A DNA stretch of 64,000 bases from Bacteroidales bacterium (GTDB lineage: Bacteria > Bacteroidota > Bacteroidia > Bacteroidales > WCHB1-69). Location of the stretch: the NCBI GenBank assembly GCA_016290295.1, contig JAEETJ010000010.1, positions 1 through 64,000 of the forward strand, given 5' to 3'. The position numbers were made by a program, and so were the translations under genes. Of this stretch, positions 25,105 through 34,305 are shown piece by piece; the stretch's first letter is position 1; each line of letters starts with the position of its first letter. The notes under the pieces were generated by a model, which had not been told where the DNA came from, did not search any database, and saw nothing but the letters and a program-made list of their open reading frames with translations.

Positions 25105-26778
25105 TTAATAGGGTAATTTATACAGATAAACTTCCCAAAAAGAGTTGTCGTTGGTAAAGGATCTTTCAAAATTCCAATCTAATTCTTTGTGGTTGAGAAT
25201 TGGGACTGCAGAAAAAACATATTGGCAGTTCATCTTGCGAAGCTGCTCAGTATTGATGTCCAAATGCTGAATGACTTTCCCACAATTTTTGCCATATCGA
25301 TATTCTTTTCCTAATTCGGAAGAAAAAATATAACAACGGCTGCCCCAGTGGTCATAATAATTCTTTAAATCATTGTCTTTCTCTAATTCTGATTCAATTA
25401 TTTTTCTGAATTCATGTTTGTACTCCAAAGGATATGCGTTCCAATAACCATCTATACAATAAAAACCGTTATATTGTGCTACGGCGGGATGCATTCCGAT
25501 ACTTACAATGGGACACTCCTGTCTAGGTTTATTAATGTATTCGTGAATTTCAGCAAATAAATCTTCATCAAAATATTGGTGATATGTCGGCTCCGTTTGG
25601 CGGTCCAGTACATATTTTTTTGCTTGAAACATGTATTCTTTATTGCGGATAAAATCACAGCCTATAACAATCAAACAGGTGCATATCACAATAGAAAGCC
25701 CTCCCTTGTTTTCAATTGTAAGGTCAGCGGTTCGAGCCAGTAAGACAATCCATAAAGTTGTAAGGAAAAAATAAAACCTGTCCATTTGAAATTGCTGAAT
25801 AAAGCTTCCTGGGGTCGAAAATAATAAAATAACATGATAAATGAGACCAAAAGAGACAATGGAAATAATTGCCAGGAGGATATACAAGGAGATTTTGTCT
25901 GTTCTTTTAGTAATCATCCAATTATAAATAAATAAAAGTAAAATAGGGATGGTGATTAATTCTCCTGTGTGAATTTGAGTCATGCAAAATAGTTTGAAAT
26001 GAGACAGGATTATTTGACCAATGGTGGAATCATTCTGAAATTCAGCTCTGTGGGATGTGTTTATTTGTCCACCAGTAAAATCCATAACAAGCTGTATGTT
26101 GGTGAAGAGATAGATTATTCCTAGGAAAAAAAGAGCGGAAATAAATATCCAATGAGCTTTTTTATCATGGATGACAATATACAGATAATAGATAACACCA
26201 ATAATTCCGACGAATACTCCGGAAAGTAAGAGTTGGGAATATATGCCATATAAAAAAATGCACAAGAGAGAAATCCCAATTTTGTTATTGTTCTTAAGAT
26301 TAAAGAATGCATAAACAACAAGCGGTATGCCGGCAGATGATATCCCGTAATCGGAATAAAAAGCTATGAAAGCGAAACACAAAGAAGAAAGTGTCGCAAT
26401 GAAATATTTATGTGCACTATCTTTAATTACATGTCTTGAAAGAAGCAAATACATGCCGATATATGCGATAATCCTTGCCAAAAAGCTATTCACAATAACA
26501 CCCCAAAACAATGGGAGAAATGTATATAGAAGAATGGTTATATCCCATGGAGCTCTGAAAGCTGATCTGGTGACAGGTCCAATTATAGGCTCTTTCGAAG
26601 AATAGTCAAAGACCAAGTTAAGGTCTTTTAACATCTTGATATTGGCTATACTGCTATCTAAGTTATCAAGAATGATTACATACCAGTTTTCTCCTAGAAT
26701 CAAGACTGGTATATAATATAAAATGACAAGAAAAATGCCTGTGATAAAAGGCAAATGTTTTTTAGAAAGTCGTAGCAT
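25105..26778 (-). CDS. Multi-pass membrane protein, possibly GT-C type (DUF6044-like)
   Basis: A 557-residue protein with about 10-11 membrane helices up to residue 380 and a soluble C-terminal region. Early loops contain LDNLDSSIANIKMLKDLNLVFDYSSKE split around residues 38-65, with an acidic cluster where GT-C enzymes keep catalytic Asp. The C-terminal half has CPIVSIGMHPAVAQYNGFYCIDG. I associate this arrangement with DUF6044 proteins of capsule clusters but cannot confirm it. It could transfer sugars from polyprenyl-phosphate donors such as those made by the GT2 at 28669. A+T-rich, like its downstream neighbour. Confidence 0.7.
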   Translation of the reverse strand: MLRLSKKHLPFITGIFLVILYYIPVLILGENWYVIILDNLDSSIANIKMLKDLNLVFDYSSKEPIIGPVTRSAFRAPWDITILLYTFLPLFWGVIVNSFLARIIAYIGMYLLLSRHVIKDSAHKYFIATLSSLCFAFIAFYSDYGISSAGIPLVVYAFFNLKNNNKIGISLLCIFLYGIYSQLLLSGVFVGIIGVIYYLYIVIHDKKAHWIFISALFFLGIIYLFTNIQLVMDFTGGQINTSHRAEFQNDSTIGQIILSHFKLFCMTQIHTGELITIPILLLFIYNWMITKRTDKISLYILLAIISIVSFGLIYHVILLFSTPGSFIQQFQMDRFYFFLTTLWIVLLARTADLTIENKGGLSIVICTCLIVIGCDFIRNKEYMFQAKKYVLDRQTEPTYHQYFDEDLFAEIHEYINKPRQECPIVSIGMHPAVAQYNGFYCIDGYWNAYPLEYKHEFRKIIESELEKDNDLKNYYDHWGSRCYIFSSELGKEYRYGKNCGKVIQHLDINTEQLRKMNCQYVFSAVPILNHKELDWNFERSFTNDNSFWEVYLYKLPY

Positions 26779-26783
26779 TAAAA

Positions 26784-27911
26784 CTAATTATATACATTTT
26801 TAATCGTGTCGCATATTTTTATAACATCTTTTTCCTCCAATTCGTAAAACAAGGGAAGTCTTACCAAACAGTCTGCATAGTGGTCACAGTTTGGCAAAGT
26901 ACGTCCATCGTGTTTGTTCTGATAGTAGGGGCTGCTATGTAAACTTAGATAATGAAAGACCGCAAGAATACCTTCGGATTTTAGTGTGGAAATCAAGCGG
27001 GTTCTTTCTTCCAAATTTGGACACACCAGATAGAACATGTGCGCATTATTGGTCGCATATTCAGGGATGTTAGGCAGAGAAAATGCACCTGCTTCAGCAA
27101 TTGGAGCTAAAAGTTCATGATATGTGTTCCAAAGCTTTATTCGTTTTGCTTGAATTTGTTCCAGCTGCTCCAACTGTGCCCATAGGAATGCAGCGATGAC
27201 CTCGGAGGGTAGAAATGAGCTGCCTATGTCCACCCATCCATATTTGTTGACTTCGCCACGGAAAAACTCAGCACGGTTAGTTCCTTTTTCCCACAAAATT
27301 TCGGCTCTTCTTATAAACTTATCGTCATTAATGACCAACATGCCTCCTTCTCCAGAAATTATATTTTTGGTTTCATGGAAAGAGAATGCTGATAGATGTC
27401 CAATGCTACCAAGAGGTTTTTTTTTGTAATAACTATCAATGGCTTGAGCCGCATCTTCAACTACAAGTAAATTATGTTTATCGGCAATATCCATGATTGT
27501 ATCCATGTCGCAAGCAATTCCGGCATAGTGCATGGGAATGATAACTTTTGTACGTTCAGTTATCAGTGACTCAATTTTTTCCGCGTCCATGTTCGGATTG
27601 TTTGTCATACTGTCTGCAAAAACTATTTTTGCGCCTGCACGGACAAAAGCTAAGGCTGTTGAAACGAAGGTATAGCTTGGGACGATAACTTCATCGCCAG
27701 CTTGAATATTGCATAACATGGCGGCCATTTCCAACGCATCTGTACAACTTGTGGTAAGAAGACATTTTTTGAAACCATATTTTTCCTCGAAGAAGTGCTG
27801 GCATTTTTTTGTGAATTCGCCATTGCCCGAAATTTTTCCGGAAGCTACAGCTTCTTTGATATAATTTGTCTCGTTTCCTGTGAGAAAAGGTTTGTTAAAT
27901 GGAATATTCAT
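26784..27911 (-). CDS. wecE: dTDP-4-amino-4,6-dideoxygalactose transaminase
   Basis: A PLP-dependent DegT/DnrJ/EryC1 aminotransferase of 375 residues. IPFNKPFLTGNETNYI at the start, TTSCTDALEMAAML, DEVIVPSYTFVSTALAFVRAG, VVEDAAQAID and the PLP-lysine block SFHETKNIISGEGG are the signature of WecE/RffA. The enzyme makes dTDP-4-amino-4,6-dideoxygalactose from dTDP-4-keto-6-deoxyglucose. The next gene upstream is a WecD-like acetyltransferase, so together they would yield dTDP-Fuc4NAc. The dTDP-glucose dehydratase is not in the window; rmlA at 434 supplies the first step. Confidence 0.92.
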   Translation of the reverse strand: MNIPFNKPFLTGNETNYIKEAVASGKISGNGEFTKKCQHFFEEKYGFKKCLLTTSCTDALEMAAMLCNIQAGDEVIVPSYTFVSTALAFVRAGAKIVFADSMTNNPNMDAEKIESLITERTKVIIPMHYAGIACDMDTIMDIADKHNLLVVEDAAQAIDSYYKKKPLGSIGHLSAFSFHETKNIISGEGGMLVINDDKFIRRAEILWEKGTNRAEFFRGEVNKYGWVDIGSSFLPSEVIAAFLWAQLEQLEQIQAKRIKLWNTYHELLAPIAEAGAFSLPNIPEYATNNAHMFYLVCPNLEERTRLISTLKSEGILAVFHYLSLHSSPYYQNKHDGRTLPNCDHYADCLVRLPLFYELEEKDVIKICDTIKNVYN

Positions 27912-27952
27912 TTTTTAACAACTTGATATACGGGAAGTTCGTTGATAAATAA

Positions 27953-28672
27953 TTATATATGAGAAATATGTTTCACAAAAACATATTCTACATTTGTGAT
28001 TTCAAAATTAAAGTGATTGTATAAACGTAATACAGGAGTATTGTTCATCGATATCTTTGGTCTAAACCACTCAAAGTCTTTCTTTTCGTATAGTAACGGA
28101 TACGTAGGAGCAATTATGCCCAATCCCATACCGCTATACAGCCCGCCTAAGATACCATACATGACATTGTCCTCAATCCGAGCTATTCCGAATCCAATTT
28201 CTTTATTGCGAAATAAAAACTTTTGGAGTGAAGCACCTCTTTCAAATGCTGAACGAATCCAATTCTTATATCTTCTAGTTGAATATTTGGGACCAAACAC
28301 AGGATCAAGATATATGCGGTCGGTGGTGAACATGTTTTCATCAATTTTATCTAAGACTTTGTTCAATCCTGATAGGTCGTTTACATCCATAATAGAAAAA
28401 TTCTTCAGTAATCGACTATCTGCCGGGCTTAAGTGCCAGTCTTTCATCCTTTTTTGCAATGAAAGTTGGGTTTCAATAAAAGCATATTGGTGTTTTGTGG
28501 CCCAAAGATAATGGTTGTAGTCGGCTACAGCAAATTTCAAAACAATATAATCATAGTTTTTTTCTAAATCGAAGAGAATCTCCTCGGAAAAACTATCTCC
28601 TGTTTCAATTGATACTTCGGCAACTCGACAGTCTAGATTGGCTAATTCCCAATAACAATTTATAGTTTTCAT
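27953..28672 (-). CDS. WecD-like GNAT N-acetyltransferase
   Basis: A 239-residue protein with an N-terminal adaptor (1-110) and a C-terminal GNAT domain. TTDRIYLDPVF, YKNWIRSAFERG, GFGIARIEDNVMYGILGGLY and the closing LRLYNHFNFEITNVEYVFVK follow the layout of WecD, which acetylates dTDP-4-amino-4,6-dideoxygalactose. Overall similarity is modest, and position beside wecE is the main support. The start ATG overlaps the stop of the preceding GT2 gene by four bases. Confidence 0.72.
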   Translation of the reverse strand: MKTINCYWELANLDCRVAEVSIETGDSFSEEILFDLEKNYDYIVLKFAVADYNHYLWATKHQYAFIETQLSLQKRMKDWHLSPADSRLLKNFSIMDVNDLSGLNKVLDKIDENMFTTDRIYLDPVFGPKYSTRRYKNWIRSAFERGASLQKFLFRNKEIGFGIARIEDNVMYGILGGLYSGMGLGIIAPTYPLLYEKKDFEWFRPKISMNNTPVLRLYNHFNFEITNVEYVFVKHISHI

Positions 28673-29601
28673 TCTTCAATGTTGATTTTATCTTGGATAA
28701 TAAATAGTTGTCTTCCTTTTACTTGGTCAAAGATTTTTCCAATATACAAGCCCAGGATTCCCATAACAAATAATAAAAGACCACCGACAAACCAAATGGA
28801 GAAAACTGTGGTCGTAAAGCCTGCAACTTGAATGATGCCTAATGCGTATGCAAATATGTTGTATAAAGCTAGTATGAAAGAAATGATTGACATTGAGATT
28901 CCTAATCCAACTGCCAATCTCAGAGGTTTATTACTGTTTGAAATGATGATATCACCGCTTAATTTTAATAACTTTAACAGTGAATATGAGCTCTTTCCTT
29001 GAGGACGCTCTGCATGAATTACGGGGATTGCAGTTTGTCGAAACCCCAAATATTTTATCAGTGAGCCAAATGAACGGGCTGTTTCTGGCATTTTGTTATA
29101 TTCAGCAATGACATTGGAATGATATATGCCAAAGTTTGCAATGGTTTTGTCTGTTTTTTGACCACTTAACCAATCATAGCAGGAGTGAAAAATCGAAGAT
29201 GACATTTTTTTGAAAAATCCGTCTTTTCTTTCTGCCCTTTGTGCATACACAATATCATAACCTTCCATTGCTTTTGCATAAAGATTTGGAATTTCTTCAG
29301 GTTTGTCCTGTAAGTCACAGTCCAATACAACTATCCACTCTCCTTTAGCATATTTAAGTCCGGCAGATATCGCATAATGTTGACCGAAATTACGGCTTAA
29401 ATTAATTCCTTTCACTCTTGGGTCATCAGAACACACTTTTTGAATTTCAGTCCATGTGTCGTCGGGGGATGCATCGTTGACCAATATGATTTCTAAATCT
29501 TCGGATATTGGTGTAACGCTTTCCTTAATTCTTCGGACTAATTCAGAGACCATTGCAGCCCCTTTGTATTCTGGAGAAATTACTGATATTTTAGTTGTCA
29601 T
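28669..29601 (-). CDS. GT2 polyprenyl-phosphate glycosyltransferase (ArnC/GtrB-like)
   Basis: A 310-residue DPM1-type enzyme: ISVISPEYKGA, LVNDASPDDTW, LSRNFGQHYAISAGL, VLDCDLQDKPEEIP and RPQGKSSYSLLKL, followed by two C-terminal membrane helices (about 230-255 and 265-290). Enzymes of this layout transfer a sugar from a nucleotide donor to undecaprenyl phosphate on the cytoplasmic face, for later use by GT-C transferases outside. Its substrate may be dTDP-Fuc4NAc from the WecE/WecD pair that follows; the membrane proteins at 25105 and 21396 could use the lipid-linked product. Confidence 0.88.
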   Translation of the reverse strand: MTTKISVISPEYKGAAMVSELVRRIKESVTPISEDLEIILVNDASPDDTWTEIQKVCSDDPRVKGINLSRNFGQHYAISAGLKYAKGEWIVVLDCDLQDKPEEIPNLYAKAMEGYDIVYAQRAERKDGFFKKMSSSIFHSCYDWLSGQKTDKTIANFGIYHSNVIAEYNKMPETARSFGSLIKYLGFRQTAIPVIHAERPQGKSSYSLLKLLKLSGDIIISNSNKPLRLAVGLGISMSIISFILALYNIFAYALGIIQVAGFTTTVFSIWFVGGLLLFVMGILGLYIGKIFDQVKGRQLFIIQDKINIEE

Positions 29602-29632
29602 GGTGTTTATGGTTATATGGAATAGAGAATCC

Positions 29633-30565
29633 TTACATCATCTCTTTTAAAACTTTTACATTGTTTCTCACTTCTTTCTCTGACTCATAGAAACGGGTGG
29701 CGTCGTCAGGGTCTAATTCGAGTTCGATGATTTTCTCCACACCGTTGGTGCCAAGAATGACTGGCACACCAATGTAGATGTCGTGTAACCTGTATTCGCC
29801 TTTTAGATAAGCACATACGGGAAATACTCTTCGTTGATTACAAATAATGGACTCCACCATCTCGCAGATAGCGGCTCCTGCTGCAAGCCAACCACTACGG
29901 CCTAAATAATTAATGATTTCCTCGCCTCCCATTTGTGTGCGATGAATGGCCTCTTGCACTTTGTCTTCGCTGAGTAAATTACGGATGGGAATGCCGCCAA
30001 TGGTGGTGTATCGTGGCATGGGAACCATGGTCTTTCCGTGCCCCCCCAAGATAAGGGCTTGAATGTCTTTGGTGGAAACATGAAGGACATCTGCGATAAA
30101 CGATTTGTATCGAGCTACATCAAGCAAACCACTCATACCCATCACACGGTTATCAGGGAATCCACTGCTTTTCAATGCACAATAGCAAAGCACATCCAAT
30201 GGGTTACTCACCACCACAATGATACAATTAGGTGCATATTTGGCCACTTGTTTGCATACATCCTCCACGATTGATGCGTTGGTGGTAATCAGGTCGCTTC
30301 GCTCCATGCCGGGTTTTCGTGGAATACCAGAGGTGATGACCACTACATTAGACTCTGCGACTGCAGAATAATCGGATGTCACGCCTTTTACGATAGTATC
30401 AAAGCGTTTAAGTGCTGCACTCTGACGCAAATCCAGAGCTTTACCTTCTGCAACCCCTTGCTTGATGTCTAACAGGACTATTTCATTCACGAAGTCACGC
30501 TCCGCAAGGCACGTTGCACATGATGCACCAACTTCACCGGCTCCGATTATAGATACTTTGCTCAT
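29633..30565 (-). CDS. mdh: Malate dehydrogenase
   Basis: A 310-residue LDH/MDH-family NAD-dependent enzyme. The dinucleotide motif GAGEVGAS is at residues 8-15, LDIKQGVAEGKALDL follows, the substrate-loop GIPRKPGMERSDL carries the two arginines typical of malate specificity, VVSNPLDV, GMSGLLDVAR and the catalytic GGHGKTMVP histidine are present. It is a central-metabolism gene, unexpected inside a glycan cluster between LuxE-LuxC and a glycosyltransferase. A lineage-specific insertion or a role on a hydroxyacid in this pathway are both possible. Confidence 0.93.
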   Translation of the reverse strand: MSKVSIIGAGEVGASCATCLAERDFVNEIVLLDIKQGVAEGKALDLRQSAALKRFDTIVKGVTSDYSAVAESNVVVITSGIPRKPGMERSDLITTNASIVEDVCKQVAKYAPNCIIVVVSNPLDVLCYCALKSSGFPDNRVMGMSGLLDVARYKSFIADVLHVSTKDIQALILGGHGKTMVPMPRYTTIGGIPIRNLLSEDKVQEAIHRTQMGGEEIINYLGRSGWLAAGAAICEMVESIICNQRRVFPVCAYLKGEYRLHDIYIGVPVILGTNGVEKIIELELDPDDATRFYESEKEVRNNVKVLKEMM

Positions 30566-30590
30566 ATTTTAGTTCCTTCTTTAATGCTAA

Positions 30591-32858
30591 CTATTCAATA
30601 AAAACAATCCTGCTTAAAGCGTGTATCAGGTCATAACCGTCCCAAACCAAGGTGAAGTCCATGGATTTTCCCATGGGAACAAAACGGTCGATGCCTTGGG
30701 GATGGTCCTCGTTGACAAATTTTACAATCTGTTCATGGGTCAATCCATAATAAGTTACCGTCTGACTTTTGTTGGTAGCAATGGGCAGGAGGTCTGTCAA
30801 ACTTTGGGCATCATATTCATAAAAGAAACCGCTGTTATAACGATAGTCCATAATACCCAAATAAAGATTATTCATTTGAATGCGGGTGAGTAACGGTTGT
30901 TCAACAGTCACACCTGCCAGTTCTAAATTAGCAGCAGCCTTGTAGAGGGCATTAATCTTGCCAATAGTCTGAACAGGGGCAATATTGTAATGCTCTTTGG
31001 CGTAGGCCAGCACTTTTTGCCAGAAGAGTTTCTTCGCTTCAGTTTTTTTCTCGCCCAACCATATAATGATACGCGGTGCAGTGCAGGCGTTCTGGTCGGA
31101 GAAATAGGTGTCGTTATAGAAGTTTTGTACAATCTTGTCTTGGTCGTCTGCCTCCAAGAAACGGTCTCCTTCAATTACAGCAAACGAAAAACGGTCGGCA
31201 AAGTTCACCTCGTTGGCACGGGGCTGCAACGGAGACTGTCGAATTTCGGCGATGGTAGCGTCACCACCCCATACGACACGGCTCTGGCATATACTGGAGA
31301 ACAGATCTGTAATTTCCTTGATAGGCGGATATTTCACGAAGCAGATGTATGGGGCCATATTCTGGTGGGTGGTTTCCAACAGTTCCTTTACGCAGTCGCT
31401 GATTATTTGTACTTGTGGGAAGTCCTTGGCGGGTAAACGCACGATGTTTGCATTACCGGCCAATAAGCCAGCGGCGAAACTGAATGCACAGTTCACGGGC
31501 ACATTCGATGGGGTGCTGTGGAACACAATGCCACGTCCCAAACGGCGTTCCAGATCGTGATAGTTTTCTTTCTCTTTTAGCAGAGCGGCCTTACGGCACC
31601 AGAATCCAAAGGTCATGACGTCTGAGAATGCCCTTCCTTTTTTCATCACCAGTTTGGATAGGTCATTGAAAAAAGAAATAACAGGTTCTGCAAATGGAGG
31701 TAATGCGGGAACGGAAGGCATCTGTTCGATGGTCTTGTCATCACCAATTACGAACTCGAGGCCGCTCAGTTTGCCGAATTTGGCAGCATAGGTGTCGGAA
31801 CACCCGCGGATTTCCGCATTTTTGATTCGTCCGATAATATGGAAGTATTTGCCTTTTCTTCCGCAGGGACAGTCATCTTCGCCTGCAATATATCCTTGGT
31901 CTTCAGTAAGCAACACATGACCAGGATAACTCTTGGGGAGCACACTCACTACTTCTATGATGCCAGTCTCACCTTTTTTGGCCACGCTGAAATCGTAAGG
32001 ATTGCGGACAATGATATCCGAGAAGTTGGAGGCGTGAAGGTGACCGTGTTCGCATTCAATATAGATGGTGCCTGTCTGCTCAACCATGCCGTAGTAGTCG
32101 TGAACATTCTCCACTTTGATGCCACATACGTTATTCAGGCACTGCTTGAACTGCGCTGTAGAAACAGACTCTGCGATAAGTTTCTTCCAGCCACCACCGT
32201 GAATCAGAACACCTTTCGAAAGGTCCGGCTTATAACCACTATCCAATAATTTTTTGTAGAAATGTTGCCAAATCATGAAAGTAAAGCCAAAGAGGAAGAT
32301 GGTCTCATCCTTATGCTCTTCCAAAAAGGCTTTCATGCCCTCAATATCCAACTCCATATTTTCATCCAGCGCATACATACGCTTGCTGCCAAACATGGAG
32401 AAACCCAAGATACCTGCGCCACGGGCACTGAACATGTTGCGGTCCTTCACCACGTTGCTGGAATCCAGAATAATCATAGGCACACGCTTGTTGCCTAACA
32501 ACGAGGCCACAATCTTGGTCAGTGTTTTGGTCTGATTTGCAGAGGTTTCACGGTCCAAATATATCTTGGATACCTTCTGACCAGTAGTACCTGAGGAAGT
32601 CATGGTTTTCACCACTTCATCCTCTGCCACACTGCGCAGAGTCAAGTCTTTGAACAGGCTTACTGGAAGGTAAGGCAGGTCTTCGTAATGCTGAATCTTA
32701 TTCAGGTCAACACCTGTCGCATCCAGCATTTTCTTATATTCAGCACTATGTTCATAATGATATTTGGTTAGATTTACCAAATACTCATCCAACACTTTGT
32801 GCTTTTCTTCTTTTCCTAAAGAATAAGGAGCAATTTCCAACAATTCTTCCAAGGTCAT
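30591..32858 (-). CDS. LuxE-LuxC fusion: acyl-protein synthetase and acyl reductase
   Basis: A 755-residue two-domain protein. Residues 1-380 are LuxE-like (acyl-adenylate-forming): SSGTTGQKVSKIYLDRE, HDYYGMVEQTG and CPCGRKG with Cys330/Cys332, where LuxE carries its acyl-accepting cysteine. Residues about 400-755 are LuxC-like (acyl reductase): STPSNVPVNCAFSFAAGLLAG, LPAKDF and SDQNACTAP with the likely catalytic Cys592. In luminous bacteria LuxE activates a fatty acid and LuxC reduces it to an aldehyde with NADPH; here both steps sit on one chain. The presence of an ACP, an acyl-AMP ligase and a split transketolase in the same operon suggests a tailored acid rather than luciferase substrate. 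No luxA/luxB is present. Confidence 0.9.
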   Translation of the reverse strand: MTLEELLEIAPYSLGKEEKHKVLDEYLVNLTKYHYEHSAEYKKMLDATGVDLNKIQHYEDLPYLPVSLFKDLTLRSVAEDEVVKTMTSSGTTGQKVSKIYLDRETSANQTKTLTKIVASLLGNKRVPMIILDSSNVVKDRNMFSARGAGILGFSMFGSKRMYALDENMELDIEGMKAFLEEHKDETIFLFGFTFMIWQHFYKKLLDSGYKPDLSKGVLIHGGGWKKLIAESVSTAQFKQCLNNVCGIKVENVHDYYGMVEQTGTIYIECEHGHLHASNFSDIIVRNPYDFSVAKKGETGIIEVVSVLPKSYPGHVLLTEDQGYIAGEDDCPCGRKGKYFHIIGRIKNAEIRGCSDTYAAKFGKLSGLEFVIGDDKTIEQMPSVPALPPFAEPVISFFNDLSKLVMKKGRAFSDVMTFGFWCRKAALLKEKENYHDLERRLGRGIVFHSTPSNVPVNCAFSFAAGLLAGNANIVRLPAKDFPQVQIISDCVKELLETTHQNMAPYICFVKYPPIKEITDLFSSICQSRVVWGGDATIAEIRQSPLQPRANEVNFADRFSFAVIEGDRFLEADDQDKIVQNFYNDTYFSDQNACTAPRIIIWLGEKKTEAKKLFWQKVLAYAKEHYNIAPVQTIGKINALYKAAANLELAGVTVEQPLLTRIQMNNLYLGIMDYRYNSGFFYEYDAQSLTDLLPIATNKSQTVTYYGLTHEQIVKFVNEDHPQGIDRFVPMGKSMDFTLVWDGYDLIHALSRIVFIE

Positions 32859-32869
32859 ATTTCAAATAA

Positions 32870-32900
32870 TTATCAATTGTCAACTATCAATTATCAATTA
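32870..32900. repeat. 7-bp tandem array containing the acyl-AMP ligase stop codon
   Basis: Phased TTATCAA, TTGTCAA, CTATCAA, TTATCAA, then TTA. The TTA (32898-32900) is the complement of the TAA stop of the upstream gene. The array lies within the operon, between acyl-AMP ligase and LuxE-LuxC. Confidence 0.85.
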
Positions 32901-34304
32901 CAGCATCGCTTGCATGGCTGGGTAGTCAATCTTACCCGAGCTCTTCACGGGGATGGCTTCAATTACGCGCACTTCAAATGCTTTGGGGTTGAAGCCTGTT
33001 TTTTCAGCTAACAGTTTAATGATGGATTCTTCAAGACCTTGCTCTGTAACAAAGATAGTTATCTTGTCATCCACTCCTACGCAAGCACAGCTTGTCGTAA
33101 TTGATTTGACCATCTGCTCGGTGGCGTCGAGATTGCAGCGATTGCCCCATACTTTCACAAATCGTTTCATGCGGCCAGTGATATAGTAAAAACCATCACT
33201 GTCTCTGCGGGCTACATCACCTGTGTGCAGTTCACCGTGATTTTCGTCACCCTTGGCCAAGTCGGCACGGCATTCGGCATAGCCTAATGAAACATTAGGG
33301 CCAATATAAACCAGTTCTCCGTCAACATCGGATTCTTCGATGGGATTGCCGTTTACATCAATCAAGGAGAATTTGCCACGTGGAATAGCGATACCGATGC
33401 TAGCGTATTTTTCCAAAGCATGCTCAAAGGGAAGATAACTCATACGGGCAGTGGCTTCGGTCTGACCGTACATCACAAAGAACTTTTTGCCTTTTTCCTT
33501 GGCAAACTCAATATATTCTTTTGCGATGTCTTTATTCAGCTTGCCGCCTGCCTGTGTCATGGTTTTAAGATAGGGTAGGTCCATACGGAAAAACCGGAGC
33601 ATTTTCAGCATTTCGTAGGTGTAAGGCACTCCGGAAATTGAGGTGGCCTTTTGTTCCTTCAGGAAATTCCAGAATTCACGTTGAGCCACTGTGCCTTCAG
33701 TCAGTAACAGCGTAGCACCTTTGATAAGATGGCTGTTAATGACAGATACGCCGTAACTGTAGTAAGAAGGCAATGTGGTGATAGGTCTCTCCTGCTCATC
33801 TATTTCCAAGTATTCCGCAATGGATTCCGCATTGGCTAATACATTTTTTGCTGTCAGCCTTACGAACTTTGGGGAGCCAGTGCTGCCCGAGGTGGTGAGA
33901 CAAAGTGCCAATTCAGGGTTTATTTCAGGCTTATCTATCTCATTCTCATACTGCATTTTCTGCAAAGAGAAAGTTGCATACTTGTATATAGTTTCTCCCC
34001 CAATGCTTTCAATCTTGTCACTTGAAATCCATATATATTCCGGCTGATAGATAGTCATCAGGTTTTGAAGTACAGAAATGTCCTTGCTACCGTCCAGCAG
34101 AACGATGGGGATATGATGTTCCATGCATGCCACATAGCCTACCAGTGAGCCAATTCGGTTTTCGCAAAGGCAGAACAGCAGACCTTTTTGAGGTACGGCG
34201 TCAGCAAACTCTTTTGCAATTGCAACCAGTTGGTTGTATGTCATCGTTTCACCCTTATCAGTGATGACGGCGATGTTAAACTTGTGTTTTTCTAAACCAA
34301 ACAT
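32898..34304 (-). CDS. AMP-dependent acyl ligase (ANL superfamily)
   Basis: A 468-residue adenylate-forming enzyme. LTTSGSTGSPKFVRLT is the AMP-binding P-loop, YSYGVSVINSHL and FVMYGQTEATARMSYLP are core motifs A4 and A5, HTGDVARRDSDGFYYITGR holds the A7/A8 hinge, and PVKSSGKIDYPAM ends with the catalytic lysine motif. It activates a carboxylic acid as acyl-AMP and loads it onto CoA or a carrier protein. The stand-alone acyl carrier protein at 37555 in the same operon is the obvious acceptor. The protein is short for a fatty-acyl-CoA ligase, more like small-acid or D-alanine-type ligases. It starts one base before the end of the MBL gene. Confidence 0.88.
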   Translation of the reverse strand: MFGLEKHKFNIAVITDKGETMTYNQLVAIAKEFADAVPQKGLLFCLCENRIGSLVGYVACMEHHIPIVLLDGSKDISVLQNLMTIYQPEYIWISSDKIESIGGETIYKYATFSLQKMQYENEIDKPEINPELALCLTTSGSTGSPKFVRLTAKNVLANAESIAEYLEIDEQERPITTLPSYYSYGVSVINSHLIKGATLLLTEGTVAQREFWNFLKEQKATSISGVPYTYEMLKMLRFFRMDLPYLKTMTQAGGKLNKDIAKEYIEFAKEKGKKFFVMYGQTEATARMSYLPFEHALEKYASIGIAIPRGKFSLIDVNGNPIEESDVDGELVYIGPNVSLGYAECRADLAKGDENHGELHTGDVARRDSDGFYYITGRMKRFVKVWGNRCNLDATEQMVKSITTSCACVGVDDKITIFVTEQGLEESIIKLLAEKTGFNPKAFEVRVIEAIPVKSSGKIDYPAMQAML

Positions 34305-34305
34305 T

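Noticed and set aside
25050..25169. Longer TTG-started N-terminus for the sialyltransferase-like protein
   Set aside because: It would overlap the preceding gene by 65 bases; the ATG at 25049 gives a normal start before the first beta strand.
30591..32858. Luminescence (lux) operon
   Set aside because: Only LuxE- and LuxC-like domains are present; there are no luciferase genes luxA/luxB and no luxD, and the neighbours are glycan genes.
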